The notes under the pieces: generated by a model
Seen by the model: the letters and a program-made list of their open reading frames with translations, nothing else
Database searches by the model: none
What the model was told of the DNA's origin: nothing
Translations under genes and position numbers: made by a program
Shown here: piece by piece, positions 33,541 to 44,302 of the stretch
Layout: every line of letters begins with the position of its first letter
Position numbering within the stretch: position 1 is the stretch's first letter
Origin: Inia geoffrensis
Lineage: Eukaryota; Chordata; Mammalia; Artiodactyla; Iniidae
Direction of reading: 5' to 3'
DNA length: 64,000 bases
NCBI GenBank assembly: GCA_036417435.1
Contig: CM070899.1
Coordinates: 5,337,001 to 5,401,000, forward strand

Positions 33541-33874
33541 AAATTAATTTATTTATTTATTTATTTTTGGCTGCGTTGGGTCTTCATTGCTGTGCGTGGG
33601 CTTTCTCTAGTTGTGGCGAGCAGGGCCTGCTCTTCGTTGTGGTGCGCGGGCTTCTCTTGTTGCGGAGCACGGGCTCTAGGCACGTGGGCTTCGGTAGTTG
33701 TGGCACGCAGGCTCAGTAGTTGTGGCTCGCGGGCTCTAGGGCGCAGGTTCAGTAGTTGTGGTGCATGGACTTAGTTGCTCCACGGCATGTGGGATCTTCC
33801 AGGACCAGGGCTTGAACCCGTGTCCCCTGCATTAGCAGGCCGATTCTTAACCACTGCGTCACCAGGGAAGCCCC
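33541..33874 (-). mobile_element. CHR-type SINE, long form (antisense)
   Basis: A TTTA-unit tail, 'ggctgcgttgggtcttcattgctg', repeated 'gtagttgtgg' modules, and the end TCACCAGGGAAGCCCC. The same layout as the + strand long copies. Flanks (TGTTATTCTT left, TGCTATTCTT right) may be a decayed target duplication. Confidence 0.9.
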
Positions 33875-35310
33875 AATAGTGCTATTCTTAACAACAAAAG
33901 AAATGATCCTTTTCTACTTTATGCTATCTGAGATCTTGATAAAGCAGGAATTTTAAGTATTCATTCAGGTCAGATAATTAGATGATCCATAAATGCAATT
34001 TACTACCCAGGTGATCAAGAGAATTCAGAAAAACACCCAAAATTGTGGGAATTCAGGGCTGAAAGGACATGGAAGTCAAATTAGTCAAACCCCACTCCTG
34101 GGTAAGCTACCTAAGATGCTTATATCCTCCACAAGCACTCATTTCTGTCGAAGTATAATTTTCAAAAAGCTAAAAGCATAACTCTCACACAAATATACAG
34201 TATGCATGTATTAGCTAAGTCCTTAATGAGGGAACCAGCAGGATGGCAAAGCTGGTTCAAAGGTGGTGGAAAAAAAGAATGCTGTAATAATCTTGCCAAA
34301 TTAGATACAAAACTGGTTAATATCCTACAGAACAATTTAACTGTAACTTTTGAGGTTATCTCTTCTACTAAACAGAAATCATTTAGATCTCTACTGGACA
34401 GAAAAAGATCACCTGTCACTTATCAATTTTTCACAAGTTAAAATCTAACTTTACAAAAGTAAGTCAGCTCCAAGAATATCAGATAGCCCTTAGACAGGCT
34501 TGCTAGACAATGCTCTTGAGTGACACTGGAAGGGCACATAATAATCAATTTGCCTTTTCTCCAAGTTTTAGGTAATTTTCCTAAAATATCTAAACCTAGC
34601 TTATTATCCATTCCAATGAACTGGTTGGAAAGGATGAGAAGTTCTTTCCTATCTGGTCCATTTTTTGCTTCTGCCTTATTTATATCCTCTTAATTTGTAA
34701 AAGAAATCCTTCAAATAATTGAAGTCAATTCTAAAGTATTGCCTTGTCTTCCTAGGTCAAATCATCTGAAATTTGGGGGGCCCTATTTTCCAGAATTTCC
34801 AGCCTTCAGTGCTTCTCTGAATTCCCTCCAACTACCACACTTGTGAGTCTCCTGAAGACAAAAAGGGAACATCTGATTCATAGGCACTGATTCACAGAGC
34901 CCCCTCCCCCAGGCTCTGGCTATTCTGAGGCAGTTACCATAATTAACTCTAATTTCCTAACTTCACAAAACCACCCCTATCATTCCTTCCTTTCCAATAG
35001 AACAGTGCTTGGAAGTCACAAACCAAACCCACTACAGAGAGGCACATATAAACCCAACCCACACGAAATGCACAATAATATGAAGTCAAAGAAGAAATCT
35101 AATGAATCAGACAATGTCTTGTTCATATCTGTATTTTCCACAGAGGCTAGGAAATTAGAATGAATAAACAAACAGATTAATTAAGTAAATGCTCTAAAGA
35201 ACTGAAAGAATGAATGGATTCCAAAGGCTTTGGCATGTTAAGTGTCTCTTAAGAGGCTAAGGAAGGAAGGGAATTTCCGGGGAATAGTCCAGCGGGAGCC
35301 TTCAGAAATG
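33875..35310. other. No recognised feature
   Basis: About 1.4 kb of AT-leaning DNA. Weak L2 3'-end text may exist at 35110-35170 ('tgtcttgttcatatctgtattttccacag'). No supported gene. Confidence 0.35.
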
Positions 35311-35315
35311 GAGAC

Positions 35316-35667
35316 CGGCTTAGTCCGCTTGGCTTGTGGCGTAAAAGCCGCTTGGCTTGTGGCGTAACGGACCCCGTGGCTTATAAACAATTTATTTCTT
35401 ACAGTTCTGGGGGCTGGAGGTCTGAGATCAGAGTGCCAGCGTGGTCAGGCGAGGACCCTCTTCCAGGTCACAGACCTCTCACTGGGTCCTCACACAGTGG
35501 AAAGAACCAGGGAGCCCTGCGGGGTCTCTCCCACAAGAGAACTAATCCCACTTCTGAGGGCCCCACCCTCGTACCACAATCACCCAAAGGCCCCACACCT
35601 CCTAACACCATCACATAGGGATTACAACATGTGAATTTTGGGGGGACACGAACATTCACATCATAGT
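35316..35667 (-). mobile_element. MaLR (MLT1/MST-type) LTR, antisense
   Basis: It carries 'tatttcttacagttctgggggctggaggtctgagatca', 'gggccccaccctcgtaccacaatcacccaaaggccccacacctcctaacaccatcacat' and 'gaattttggggggacacgaacattcacatcat', typical antisense MaLR LTR text. Near its start a 20-bp segment (CCGCTTGGCTTGTGGCGTAA) is duplicated at 35325-35344 and 35348-35367. Confidence 0.75.
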
Positions 35668-36034
35668 GACAACCAAATGAATGAACACTGTGGGAATTTC
35701 TAGCACCTACTGGCAAGGCAGGGAAGTAAAGGAGGGGTATAAATGCATACATGTAAAATCAACCCACACAGGTCTGAAGGCACCTATGCTGCCCTCAAAG
35801 CCAGCGGTCCTCCCTAAGGTCTGAAGTCTAGGCACCAATCCAGGCCATGCAAGCTCTTCCTAATCTGCAAGCACTAAAAAGGAAACCCTTCATTTCACAC
35901 ATGTTCTGAGAGCAGAGATAATGACAAAGGAATTACATGAATATATGCCTAAATGAGGTGTAATCTGAAAAGTCCTGCTTTAGATGAATGTATTTTTTTC
36001 CCTCTAAAAGCTAGTTTTTCTTTCTCATATTTTA

Positions 36035-36252
36035 TATTATATTTTTTATTTTATTTTTTGCGGTACGCGGGCCTCTCACTGTTGTCGCCTCTCCCGTTGC
36101 GGAGCACAGGCTCCAGATGCACAGGCTCAGCGGCCATGGCTCATGGGCCCAGCCGCTCCGCGGCATTTGGGATCTTCCCGGACCCGGGCACGAACCCGCG
36201 TCCCCTGCATCGGCAGGCGGACTCTCAACCACTGCGCCACCAGGGAAGCCCC
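36035..36252 (-). mobile_element. CHR-type SINE, short form (antisense)
   Basis: An AT-rich tail (36035-36059), GCGGTACGCGGG, body, end CCAGGGAAGCCCC. Target-site duplication TCTTTCTCATATTTTA (36019-36034) and TCTTTCGCATATTTTA (36253-36268), 15 of 16 identical. Confidence 0.94.
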
Positions 36253-36269
36253 TCTTTCGCATATTTTAT

Positions 36270-36840
36270 TTCTGATAATCAGGCTTTCTCTATTTCTGAT
36301 TTCCTACTAAAATGCACAGGGTAGTGTTTTTCCTCATCCAAAATAGCACTGCTTCTTAGTTTCCAAAAAAGTTCCATTTGCATGAATCTTACAATGGTGT
36401 TTATATTACTTCTTAACAAAAAGCTCTGACACCCAGCATATAACCCTGGTATTTAAATTAATAAGTATGAGGACAAACTGATTAAAGACCTTCCTATGGA
36501 TTGCTAGTGCTAAGCTGGGATTTGTTAGGTAGCAGACTAAATTTGGAACTGTTCTTTTTTAAAAGATGTATTCTTGCTAACATGAAGAAAATGAGCACTT
36601 GATCATTTTCTAAGCCTCACTCTCAAACCATTCAACTCTCCTATGATACTACCTTCCATGGCTCACAGTAAATACTGAATAAAAGAAAGAAAAAGAGGGC
36701 AAAACGGACACAGGCACTGAATGAACCCAACCTTGAGAGCCACTGTATGACATCAGAAGAACATGGATTTTGAAGGATTTCACAGTTTTCACTGATAATG
36801 AGAAGTGGCCTAAGAAAAATGTCAGTCCGATCCTCCCACT
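36270..36840. other. No recognised feature
   Basis: AT-rich DNA; no repeat or gene recognised. Confidence 0.3.
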
Positions 36841-36844
36841 TTGA

Positions 36845-36935
36845 CCAAAGACAGAGAAAAACACAGCCCCCTGTTCAGGGTCACAGAACTAGTGTCAGAG
36901 CTGGAATTAGAACTGAAGTCTTCTGATTTCCAATT
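36845..36935 (-). repeat. MIR fragment (antisense)
   Basis: The text 'cctgttcagggtcacagaactagtgtcagagctggaattagaactgaagtcttctg' matches the antisense MIR 5' half. Confidence 0.55.
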
Positions 36936-36954
36936 TAACTGCTTTTCCTTTACA

Positions 36955-37165
36955 TCAGTGGCTCTCAAAAATGGGGTCCTTCGCCAGCTGTGTGAGCATT
37001 ACTTGGGAGCTTGTCAAAGAGGAAAATTCTCAGCCCTGTCCCCAGACTAAGTGCATCAGAGACTTTGGGAGAACGGAACCCAGCAAGCTGTGTGTTTAAC
37101 AAGCTCTCCAGGGGAGTCTGATGCATGGTCAAGATGGAGAAATACTGACCGCTCTAACACCTGTG
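36955..37165 (+). mobile_element. hAT-Charlie-type MITE (MER5-like)
   Basis: It reads 'cagtggctctcaaaaatggggtccttcgccagc', 'catta cttgggagcttgtcaaagaggaaaattctcagccctgtccccag' and 'gtgtgtttaacaagctctccaggggagtctgatgcatg'. Old non-autonomous element. Confidence 0.7.
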
Positions 37166-37239
37166 ATTCTCAGCTTGGGGGGATTCTGTCCTCTTAATCA
37201 CTACAGAACAAGTTAAAACCCAAAGGGCACGAAGACGTT

Positions 37240-37469
37240 AATTCTTGCATAACTTAAATATCCTCAATGAGGGATTGCTCAAATAAAGTACATATACAAA
37301 GAGTCTATAAATATAGATCTACATTAACTGCCTAGACATTACTACTGTTGAGTAAAAACATGAGAGATTACAAACTGTGAATTATTGTATGATAAACACT
37401 TCCAGAAATCAAACAATAAAACAAGTTATAGAAAGGCCTATAGTGTATTCTCACTTATGCCCCATCATA
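37240..37469 (+). repeat. Old L1/HAL1-like 3' fragment
   Basis: The text 'gggattgctcaaataaagtacatatac ... tgttgagtaaaaacatgagagattac' has the look of the end of an ancient L1M/HAL1 element. It continues beyond the DNA transposon at 37472. Confidence 0.45.
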
Positions 37470-37471
37470 TA

Positions 37472-37935
37472 CAGGCACACCACAGAGATATTGCGGGTTC
37501 AGCTCCAGATCACCACAATAATGCAATAGAATGAATCACACAAATGTTTTGGTTTCCCAGTGAATATAAAAGTTCTATTTACACTACAGCCTATTAAGTG
37601 TGCAATAGCACATGCCTAAAAAATGTACATACCTTAGTTAGAAAATACTTTATTACTAAAAAATGCTCACCATCATCTGAGCCTTCAGCGAGTCGTAGTA
37701 GGAACATCAAAGATCACTCACAGATTACAAAACAAATAAAATAATAATGATAATAATAAAGTTTGAAGTATTGCGAGAATTACCAAAATGTGACACAGAG
37801 ACACGAAGTGACTGAGCAAATGCTGTTGGAAAAATGGTGCCCACGGACGTGCAGGACGCAGGGTTGCCACGAACCTTCCACCTGTAATAAAAAAAACGTA
37901 GTACCTGCGAAGCGCAGTAAAGCCAGGCCGGCCTG
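37472..37935 (+). mobile_element. Tigger1-like DNA transposon, internally deleted
   Basis: Ends CAGGC (37472) and GCCTG (37935), flanked by TA on both sides (37470-37471, 37936-37937), the target duplication of the Tc1/mariner superfamily. The left text 'gagatattgcgggttcagctccagatcacc ... ggtttcccagtgaatataaaagtt' and the right text 'tgtgacacagagacacgaagtgac ... atgctgttggaaaaatgg ... gcagggttgccac' are both Tigger1 termini. The transposase-coding middle (about 2 kb in the autonomous form) is absent, leaving 464 bases. Confidence 0.88.
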
Positions 37936-38004
37936 TACATCACATACAACACAGTGCAGTAGTTACAGACTAAGTCTTTAGATCACAGAGCTCACCACTA
38001 AGGA

Positions 38005-38135
38005 GCAAATTACTGCACTGTTGTCAACATCAGTTTCCTTCTGAGTAAAATGGGGTAACACTGTCATCTCATAGGGTTTTGGTGAGAATCAAATGATGCA
38101 ATGCACATGGAGCCACTAGGAAACAGCTCTTAAGC
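38005..38135 (+). repeat. MIR fragment (sense)
   Basis: The text 'catcagtttccttctgagtaaaatggggtaac ... catctcatagggttttggtgagaatcaaatgatgcaatgcacatgg' is the sense MIR 3' half. Confidence 0.6.
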
Positions 38136-38149
38136 TGAGCTGTTTCATT

Positions 38150-38330
38150 ATTACTATGCTTTCTTCTGTGTATATATGTGCATAAGGAGATGTTCGGAAG
38201 CATGTTAGTCAAAATGCTAACAACTGTTTATCTCCAGGGGATTGAATATGCCCTGGTCATCTGTACTTTATTTTTTGTACTTTCCCGTACTGCTGAATTT
38301 TTACAATGAATAGGTATGGTTTTTATAAAA
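38150..38330 (+). repeat. Old L1/HAL1-like 3' fragment
   Basis: The text 'caactgtttatctccaggggattgaata ... tactttattttttgtactttcccgtactgctgaatttttacaatgaataggtatgg' is typical of old L1M/HAL1 3' ends. Confidence 0.5.
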
Positions 38331-38539
38331 ACAACAACACTGCTTTGTATGTACCCTCCCAACATACAGATAAGTGTACTATATGAACGTGCTCTCTATT
38401 CCAATAGAATTCACGTGATAGGCAATATCTCAAATTAGAATCAGAGCAAGCTGTGGAGCCTGAGACCCTGGGCCTGGAACACTGTTGAATGAGTGAAGGA
38501 ACAGATGAATTGAGAGGCAATAGAGGGCAGCAGTGCTGA

Positions 38540-38755
38540 GTTTTGGAGCCTAACAACTGGATTCAAATATCAGTTCTGTCAATTTCTAGCTGTTACGCTT
38601 GAACACTTCATTTTTAACCCCTCTGATCCTGCGTTTCCTCACCGATAAAATGGGATTGTACCAATTTATAAGACTATTATGTGGATTAAATGAGACAGCA
38701 AACGTGAAAGCAGTTTGCATTTAGTAAAAGTTTAATAAAAGAGTTCTTTCCGTCT
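38540..38755 (+). repeat. MIR SINE (sense)
   Basis: It reads 'agttttggagcctaacaactggattcaaatatcag', 'gatcctgcgtttcctcaccgataaaatgggatt' and 'gtggattaaatgagacagcaaacgtgaaagcagttt'. Near-complete. Confidence 0.65.
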
Positions 38756-38764
38756 AGTCTCAAG

Positions 38765-38930
38765 TTTGCTAATGACAAACTGTGTGACACTGGACAAGTT
38801 CTCAGTTTTTCACCTATAAAATGAGTATAATATTCACCTACCCCTTGGGATGCTGTGATAATTATGTAAAAGCTTTTTGTACAGTATCAGGTACTATACA
38901 AATGGAAAGACTTACTATGATTATTATGGG
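38765..38930 (+). repeat. MIR SINE (sense)
   Basis: The text 'aaactgtgtgacactggacaagttctcagtttttcacctataaaatgagtataa ... cttgggatgctgtgataatt' is a second sense MIR directly following the first. Confidence 0.6.
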
Positions 38931-38934
38931 AGTT

Positions 38935-39540
38935 TTTTGGTTCAATTTATTTTATAGCCTCTTGGCTCCAATAAACTAAACTTTAAGTTTAAAGCCTTTG
39001 AAATCTGAGAAACATGCAGATTTTATTAATTAGTAATAGTTTACTGACCTTCACGAATGTTCCCAGAATAGCCTAATCGCTGTGTCTACCTGAAAATAAA
39101 GTCTGCCTTGATCTGGCTGGAATCACTGCCTCCCAAGAAACCCCGGTCTATTTCAGCCCACTGCTAAAGACTGCACAGCACGGAACGAGGGAGCTGGCAT
39201 AGGTGCTGGGTGCTTGTGGTTTTGTTCTCCTGATGAGAAAGATGGGAACTCTTGCTTCTTCCCACTGTTTAAGAGGAAGTACTAACCCATCTGAGATGCC
39301 TCCAGCTGAAACCCTTACCTAAGGGACACACCCACACTCTCACTGTGGAGCACCTCAGGGACAGCTGACATCTACAGAACCATTTAAAAGCAGTTCTCCA
39401 CACTGTCTTCTCCGGCCAAAGAATCATCTGCCATGGCGGGCAAGGCAGGGATTGTTATGCTGACTTTAGAGGCGGGAAACTATGGATCTAAGCGGTTAAA
39501 GTGCCCCTGATCAAAGTCCAGCCTTACAATGCCAGCCATG
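38935..39540. other. No recognised feature
   Basis: Nothing recognised between the MIR pair and the mariner fragment. Confidence 0.3.
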
Positions 39541-39544
39541 CTTG

Positions 39545-40043
39545 ATAACAGACAGGGAACTGCACAGTGTTGGATATTTTGAGTATGTTGGCTATCTCCC
39601 ACGTGGTATAACATTGATTGTTCTCAATTAATGTCTCAATTTGATTGCTATCAACTTCAACTGGTCCACCTGACCATGGAGTATTGTCCAGCAAGAAATC
39701 TCCAGCACGAAACCTCGCAAACCACTTTTGACACGTTGGATCAGTCATCGCACCTTCTCCATACACTGCTCAAATCTTTTTTTGCATTTCAGTTGTGTTT
39801 TTACCTTTCTTAGAATAATAAAGCATAATATGCCAAAAATGTTGCTGTTTTTTCTTCCATCTTCAATACTAAAATGGCTACACAAAAATTTACCAATTTT
39901 GATAGGTTTTTTTAAAATGCACGCTGATATGACAGCTGTCGCAATACAATCTAACAAAATTGTTTCAAATGAAGTTAAAGACAAATAAGCGCTACTAGAG
40001 CCAGCTTACATAAAAAACCGGACGAACTTTTTGACCAACCCTG
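39545..40043 (-). mobile_element. Mariner-type DNA transposon, truncated
   Basis: The right end shows the mariner terminal text CAGGGTTGGTCAAAAAGTTC on the - strand, starting at 40043 and next to TA (40044-40045). The element continues leftwards with a start-like region, then transposase codons. The other end is not seen; the text stops looking like mariner at about 39550, so roughly 800 bases and the left terminal repeat are missing. Confidence 0.8.
39550..39880 (-). pseudogene. Mariner transposase N-terminal fragment
   Basis: On the - strand an open stretch (39524-39766) reads QKWFARFRAGDFLLDNTPWSGGPVEVDSNQIETLI and then a helix-turn-helix-like TTWEIANILKIS. This is the N-terminal DNA-binding half of mariner transposases (the class domesticated in primate SETMAR). 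An upstream part in another frame (from about 39880) would carry the start, so at least one frameshift separates them. The catalytic DDD half is absent. It is therefore a dead fragment. Confidence 0.75.
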
Positions 40044-40049
40044 TACTTC

Positions 40050-41025
40050 CCTTCGGGAAACATGAGAGGGAAGGGAAAATAAAGCTGTGCCTTTAGCCCT
40101 GCTTAATCAAGGGCGGGGCCAGAGGTTGACACCAGGTAGCAGAGTCTGGAGTTTACTTACGTCAGGATCACTTTTCCCTAATGCGAACAACCGAGAAAGA
40201 TATTTATGTTTATGCTTCCGGTTGACTTATTCTGCCCTAATTTTGCATGTCAGCACACTGTCCTCCTGGGTCTGAAGGATCCACAGGACCACAGGCTAGC
40301 ATACCAGAAGCATCCTTGGACATCACTTAGTTCAGTCTCCTCCTTTCACAAACAGATCGATGGCGGCGATGAGGCTCAGAGGAGGGAAATGACTCACCAA
40401 GGCCGCCAGGGAGCTTGAGCAGCGCAGGCCCAGAGCCCAGCTCTCCTGGATCCAGGCCCAACGCCCTCTTTATCGCCTTCCTTAAGCGACTGACCTCAGG
40501 CCTATCTCCAGTGACAACAGCCCTACACCACCCTCGCTCCCCGTGCCCTGCGTGTCCTAATCCTTTCCTCTCTCGGAATCGAAGTCATGCATCTTGATAA
40601 GTGGATGCTCAGAATATACCACATGCTCAATGTGGCAGTAAAACACCCCCATCTCCAGACCTTTACTACATAAGGGATGAGCCTACATGCTGATTACAAG
40701 ATACAGGATGGCCATCAACCTGCCCTTCAGGCACGAACGGCAACTGACAAGAGAAACTGAACTGTCCTTTCCTTCTGCTTCTCAACTTCCCCAAAGCTTG
40801 AAATTTTCAGCGAGAAGCCAGATAGCTATGTTAGCCATACAGGAAATGCTGAAGGAGCTACGCGCGGGCAAACAATTACATTTACAAGTGATTTAAAAAA
40901 TGAATGCAACGGCAAACATGGTGAATATCGAGTACTAACTGAAGGCTAGGATCACAGATAAACAGAGTATCTGGAACTCCACCGCTGTGAATTTTTGAGC
41001 AGTACAGGGCTGTGACTCCCAAGCT
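40050..41025. other. No recognised feature
   Basis: Weak MIR-like order may occur at 40320-40440 ('tcctcctttcacaaacagatcg ... gaggctcagaggagggaaatgactcacc'). Otherwise nothing. Confidence 0.35.
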
Positions 41026-41029
41026 TGGG

Positions 41030-41215
41030 ACCTGCTGGGGCCCATGCTTTCCAGCCAAAAGGACAAGTCGCTTGTCTCTTTGTGCCTCAGGCTCCTCACC
41101 ATGAAAAGAGAACAGTAACAGCACCTACCTTCTGGGAGTACTGCAAAGATAAAACGAGACAGTGTATGTTAAGTGGTTAGAACAGTGATGGCATGTGAAG
41201 AGTACTCATTAATAC
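41030..41215 (+). repeat. MIR SINE (sense)
   Basis: The text 'ggacaagtcgcttgtctctttgtgcctcaggctcctcaccatgaaaagagaacag ... cacctaccttctgggagtactgcaaagataaaacgag' follows the sense MIR. Confidence 0.6.
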
Positions 41216-41787
41216 AAGCCATTGCAATCCTTATTATTGAGTACATTAATTGAGAAACAGAGTTCAGATCTTCTTACCAAGCTGCACTTTTACATTTAAT
41301 CACATTTTCACAAACTATAAAACAAATTACTGCCCAGAGAAAGATGACTTCAAGAGAGAGAGTACTGGAAGAAACTAACTTTTAGTCTTAAGAAAGTTTT
41401 CTGAGCTTTGCTGATATCCTAGTACATGCTAGATGGTATTTTTTTTTTTTTTTTTTTTTACAGTTAAAGCATGTATTCAATCGTTGTTCTTATGAAATTT
41501 TCACCAATTAGGCACTCAGTAGTTATCACTTACTTTCCCAGGCAAATAACCAACCTTGGGGGAAGGGAGAAGAGGTAAGACGCAGGGCCCGCCACCGTAT
41601 TTTCCCAATTCTTCACAATGCCCTCAGATCTCTGCCACCCAGCATCAACAATCAAGATGAGAGGCACCATGGGGAGTACACTGTTTCCAAAATGCTTGGT
41701 GAGTGAAGCCATCAGGAACAGAGGTAAAAAAGAATAAAACAGAAATGAGAGATTTATTATATGCTGTTGCAAGTTAAAAATGAATGA
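41216..41787. other. No gene; T run at 41440-41459
   Basis: The T run has no recognisable element attached and no clear flanking duplication. A 150-codon - strand frame (41530-41982) is SINE read-through plus flank. Confidence 0.35.
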
Positions 41788-41978
41788 GGGGCTTCCCTGG
41801 TGGCGCAGTGGTTGAGGGTCCACCTGCCGATGCAGGGGACACGGGTTCGTGCCCCGGTCCGGGAAGATCCCACATGCCGCGGAGCGGCTGGGCCCGTGAG
41901 CCGTGGCCGCTAAGCCTGGGCATCCGGACCCTGTGCTCCGCAACGGGAGAGGCCACAACAGTGAGAGGCCCGCGTACC

Positions 41979-42010
<32 letters not shown>
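41788..42010 (+). mobile_element. CHR-type SINE, short form
   Basis: GGGCTTCCCTGGTGGCGCAGTGGTTG head, full GC-rich body, and a long tail of 30 A (41981-42010). Flanks AAAAATGAATGAG and AAAAAGAATGAG form the target duplication. The long uniform tail suggests a young copy. Confidence 0.95.
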
Positions 42011-42012
<2 letters not shown>

Positions 42013-42720
42013 ATGAGTAGATAGTCAAATGACTTTCAACAAAGGTGCTATGACAACTCAATGGGCAAAGGATAGTCTTTCCAACAAATGGTGCCAAAAC
42101 AATTGAAGATCCATGTGAAAAAATGAACTGAGACCCTTACTTCAAAATGAACTGAGACCCTTACTTCATACCATATAAACTGGATCACAGACTAAGTATA
42201 AAACTACAAACCTCTAGAAGAAAACATAAGAGAAAATCTCTCTAATCTTGAGTTAGGCAAAGAACAATCCATAGAAGAAAGTATTGGTAAGCTGGACTTC
42301 ATGAAAATTAAAGATATAGGTGCTTTAAGACACTGCTAAGAAAATGAAAGGGGAAGCTACAGACTGGGAGAAATCACATATCTGATAAATGCTTATATCC
42401 ACACTGAGTAACAAAATCTCAAAACTCAACAACGAGAGAACCACCATAATACCAACTGAAAATAACCTAAATATACAACAATGAGGATTGGTTAGATAAT
42501 CTAGCTACTTCCAGTCAAAGAAATACTAGTGAGTTGTTAAAAAGTTTAAACTCATCAAAAAAAATAACATGAATTGACAGAAGGATAGAAGGATGGGTAT
42601 ATGGACTGAGAAGTGACAAAGCATATATAGTGAAATGATGGTGGGAGTATAGATATTTACTGGATAATGTGAGTTTTCTAAGTCTGAAAATTTTCATAAT
42701 AAGATGTTGAAAAAGGTTAA
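42011..42720 (+). repeat. Old L1 ORF2 fragment(s)
   Basis: The text 'gactttcaacaaaggtgctatgacaac ... aactggatcacagac ... ctctagaagaaaacataagag ... ctggacttcatgaaaattaaag' is the 3' part of ORF2 in an ancient L1. The second half (from about 42440, 'aataacctaaatatacaacaatgaggattggtta') is its end region. A 25-bp unit with AAATGAACTGAGACCC is tandemly repeated at about 42119-42168. No open frame survives. Confidence 0.75.
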
Positions 42721-42989
42721 GCTCTAGAAAACTTCATAACACAAATATGTCATCAAACATGATGTACTGGTAAATAAAAAAGATTACAAAGCTGTATGCA
42801 TAGTACAACTCCACAACATATACATTTTTTTTAACGTGCGCCCGGTGGAAAAGGATACACAGCAGAAAGTTAACAGTGGCTGTCAATGGATGATGTGATG
42901 ACAACTGCTTTTCCTCTTATTTTTGCTGATCCATCGTCTTCAAATTTTTCTATAATGATCAAATATTCTTATGATTTAAAAAAAAGAAG
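42721..42989 (+). repeat. Old L1/HAL1-like 3' fragment (tentative)
   Basis: The text 'tgatgtactggtaaataaaaaagattacaaagctgtatgcatagtacaactcc ... gatccatcgtcttcaaatttttctataatgatc' resembles ancient L1M/HAL1 3' ends. Confidence 0.45.
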
Positions 42990-43358
42990 AGAGGCTTCCC
43001 TGATGGCGCAGTGGTTGGGAGTCTGCCTGCCAATGCAGGGCACACGGGTTCAAGCCCTGGTCCGGGAAGATCCCATATGCCGCGGAGCAACTAAGCCTGT
43101 GCACCACAACTACTGAACTTGCGCTCTACAGCCCGCGAGCCACAACTACTGAGCCCGCACTCTACAACTACTGAAGCCCACACCATGCCTAGAGCCCGTG
43201 CTCTGCAACAAGAGAAGCCACTGCAACGAGAAGCACACGCAACGCAACGAAGAGTAACCCCTGCTTGCCGCAACTAGAGAAAGCCCGCGCGCAGCAATAA
43301 AGACGCAACACAAGCCCCCCAAAAAACAATAAATTAAATAAATTTACTTTTTAAAAAA
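42990..43358 (+). mobile_element. CHR-type SINE, long form
   Basis: GAGGCTTCCCTGATGGCGCAGTGG head, GGGTTCAAGCCCTGG, repeated 'cacaactactga' modules, 'gaagagtaacccctgcttgccgcaactagagaaagcc', then a tail of AAAT-like units. Diverged from the other long copies. Similar A/G-rich flanks, no exact duplication. Confidence 0.9.
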
Positions 43359-43936
43359 GAGGTACCTTAATAGCTGTGAGGCAATGAATAACTTCAGACA
43401 AGACTGATTAGAATTTACTTGCTCACAAACTCGGTGACAGAAAACACTCCCTCCAAAAACCTTTAAAAGTCTTAAGCTTATTCAACATACATTCAATGAA
43501 TAATTCTTTCAGCCAGCTACTGCCTCTCGCTGAACTTTGCGCCCAATGCTGAAACTTGTAACAGTTAGGGCTGCGCAACTTGAAATGTACATATCAAAAA
43601 GAGAGCTGATAAAGCCCTGAATTCTGCACCAGTCACACCATATCTACATCTTAACTGCAGTCAACAATTTGTAAGAACCACTGACAAACTAGAGCCTGTT
43701 GTACAAAGCTCAAGTGAGCAATGTGTTTAACCTGGGGCAAAGTCGAGGAAATGACTGCCATAGTCTAATAACCTGGGTGCTGTTTTGGATGATGCAGTAC
43801 TTGGATCAACTAGTAGACATTTTAGAGAAGCAAACACCAGCTGAATATAAGAAGGAAGAGATACCCAGGGCTGGGTTAGTAACGTAACAACCCAGGGAAC
43901 ACCTTACCACCAAAAGTATAAAAGCAGAAGCTGGGT
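43359..43936. other. No recognised feature
   Basis: No repeat or gene recognised. Confidence 0.3.
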
Positions 43937-43952
43937 AAAAATGCCTAACATA

Positions 43953-44160
43953 GGGCTTCCCTGGTGGTGCAGTGGTTGAGAGTCCGCCTGCCGATGCAGG
44001 GGACGAGGGTTCGTGCCCCGGTCCGGGAGGATCCCACATGCCGCGGAGCGGCTGGGGCCGTGAGCTGTGGCCGCTGAACCTGCGCATCCGGAGCCTGTGC
44101 TTTGCAACGGGAGAGGCCACAACAGTGAGAGGCCCGCGTAACGCAAAAAAAAAAAAAAAA
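43953..44160 (+). mobile_element. CHR-type SINE, short form, perfect target duplication
   Basis: The flanks AAAAATGCCTAACATAG (43937-43953 and 44159-44175) are identical over 17 bases. The body is full-length with an A-tail. This is the cleanest SINE boundary in the window and suggests a recent insertion. Confidence 0.96.
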
Positions 44161-44239
44161 AAATGCCTAACATAGACAATGGCTATGATTACATTCAAGA
44201 AGTATTAACTGAGTGCTTATGATGCAATAATGCAAGTTC

Positions 44240-44302
44240 CGTAATCTGTGCTGTCCAGCATGGTAGCCACAAGGGGCTGCTGACAACTTGAAATGGGCAT
44301 TA
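44240..44302 (+). mobile_element. hAT-Charlie-type MITE fragment
   Basis: The text 'atctgtgctgtccagcatggtagccacaaggggctgctgacaacttgaaatgggc' matches the start of the hAT elements with 'gctgtccaatatggtagccac'. Only one end is present. Confidence 0.65.

Noticed and set aside
41440..41459. A second poly(A)-only insertion at the T run
   Set aside because: No clear flanking duplication was found, so it may be slippage or an old tail.
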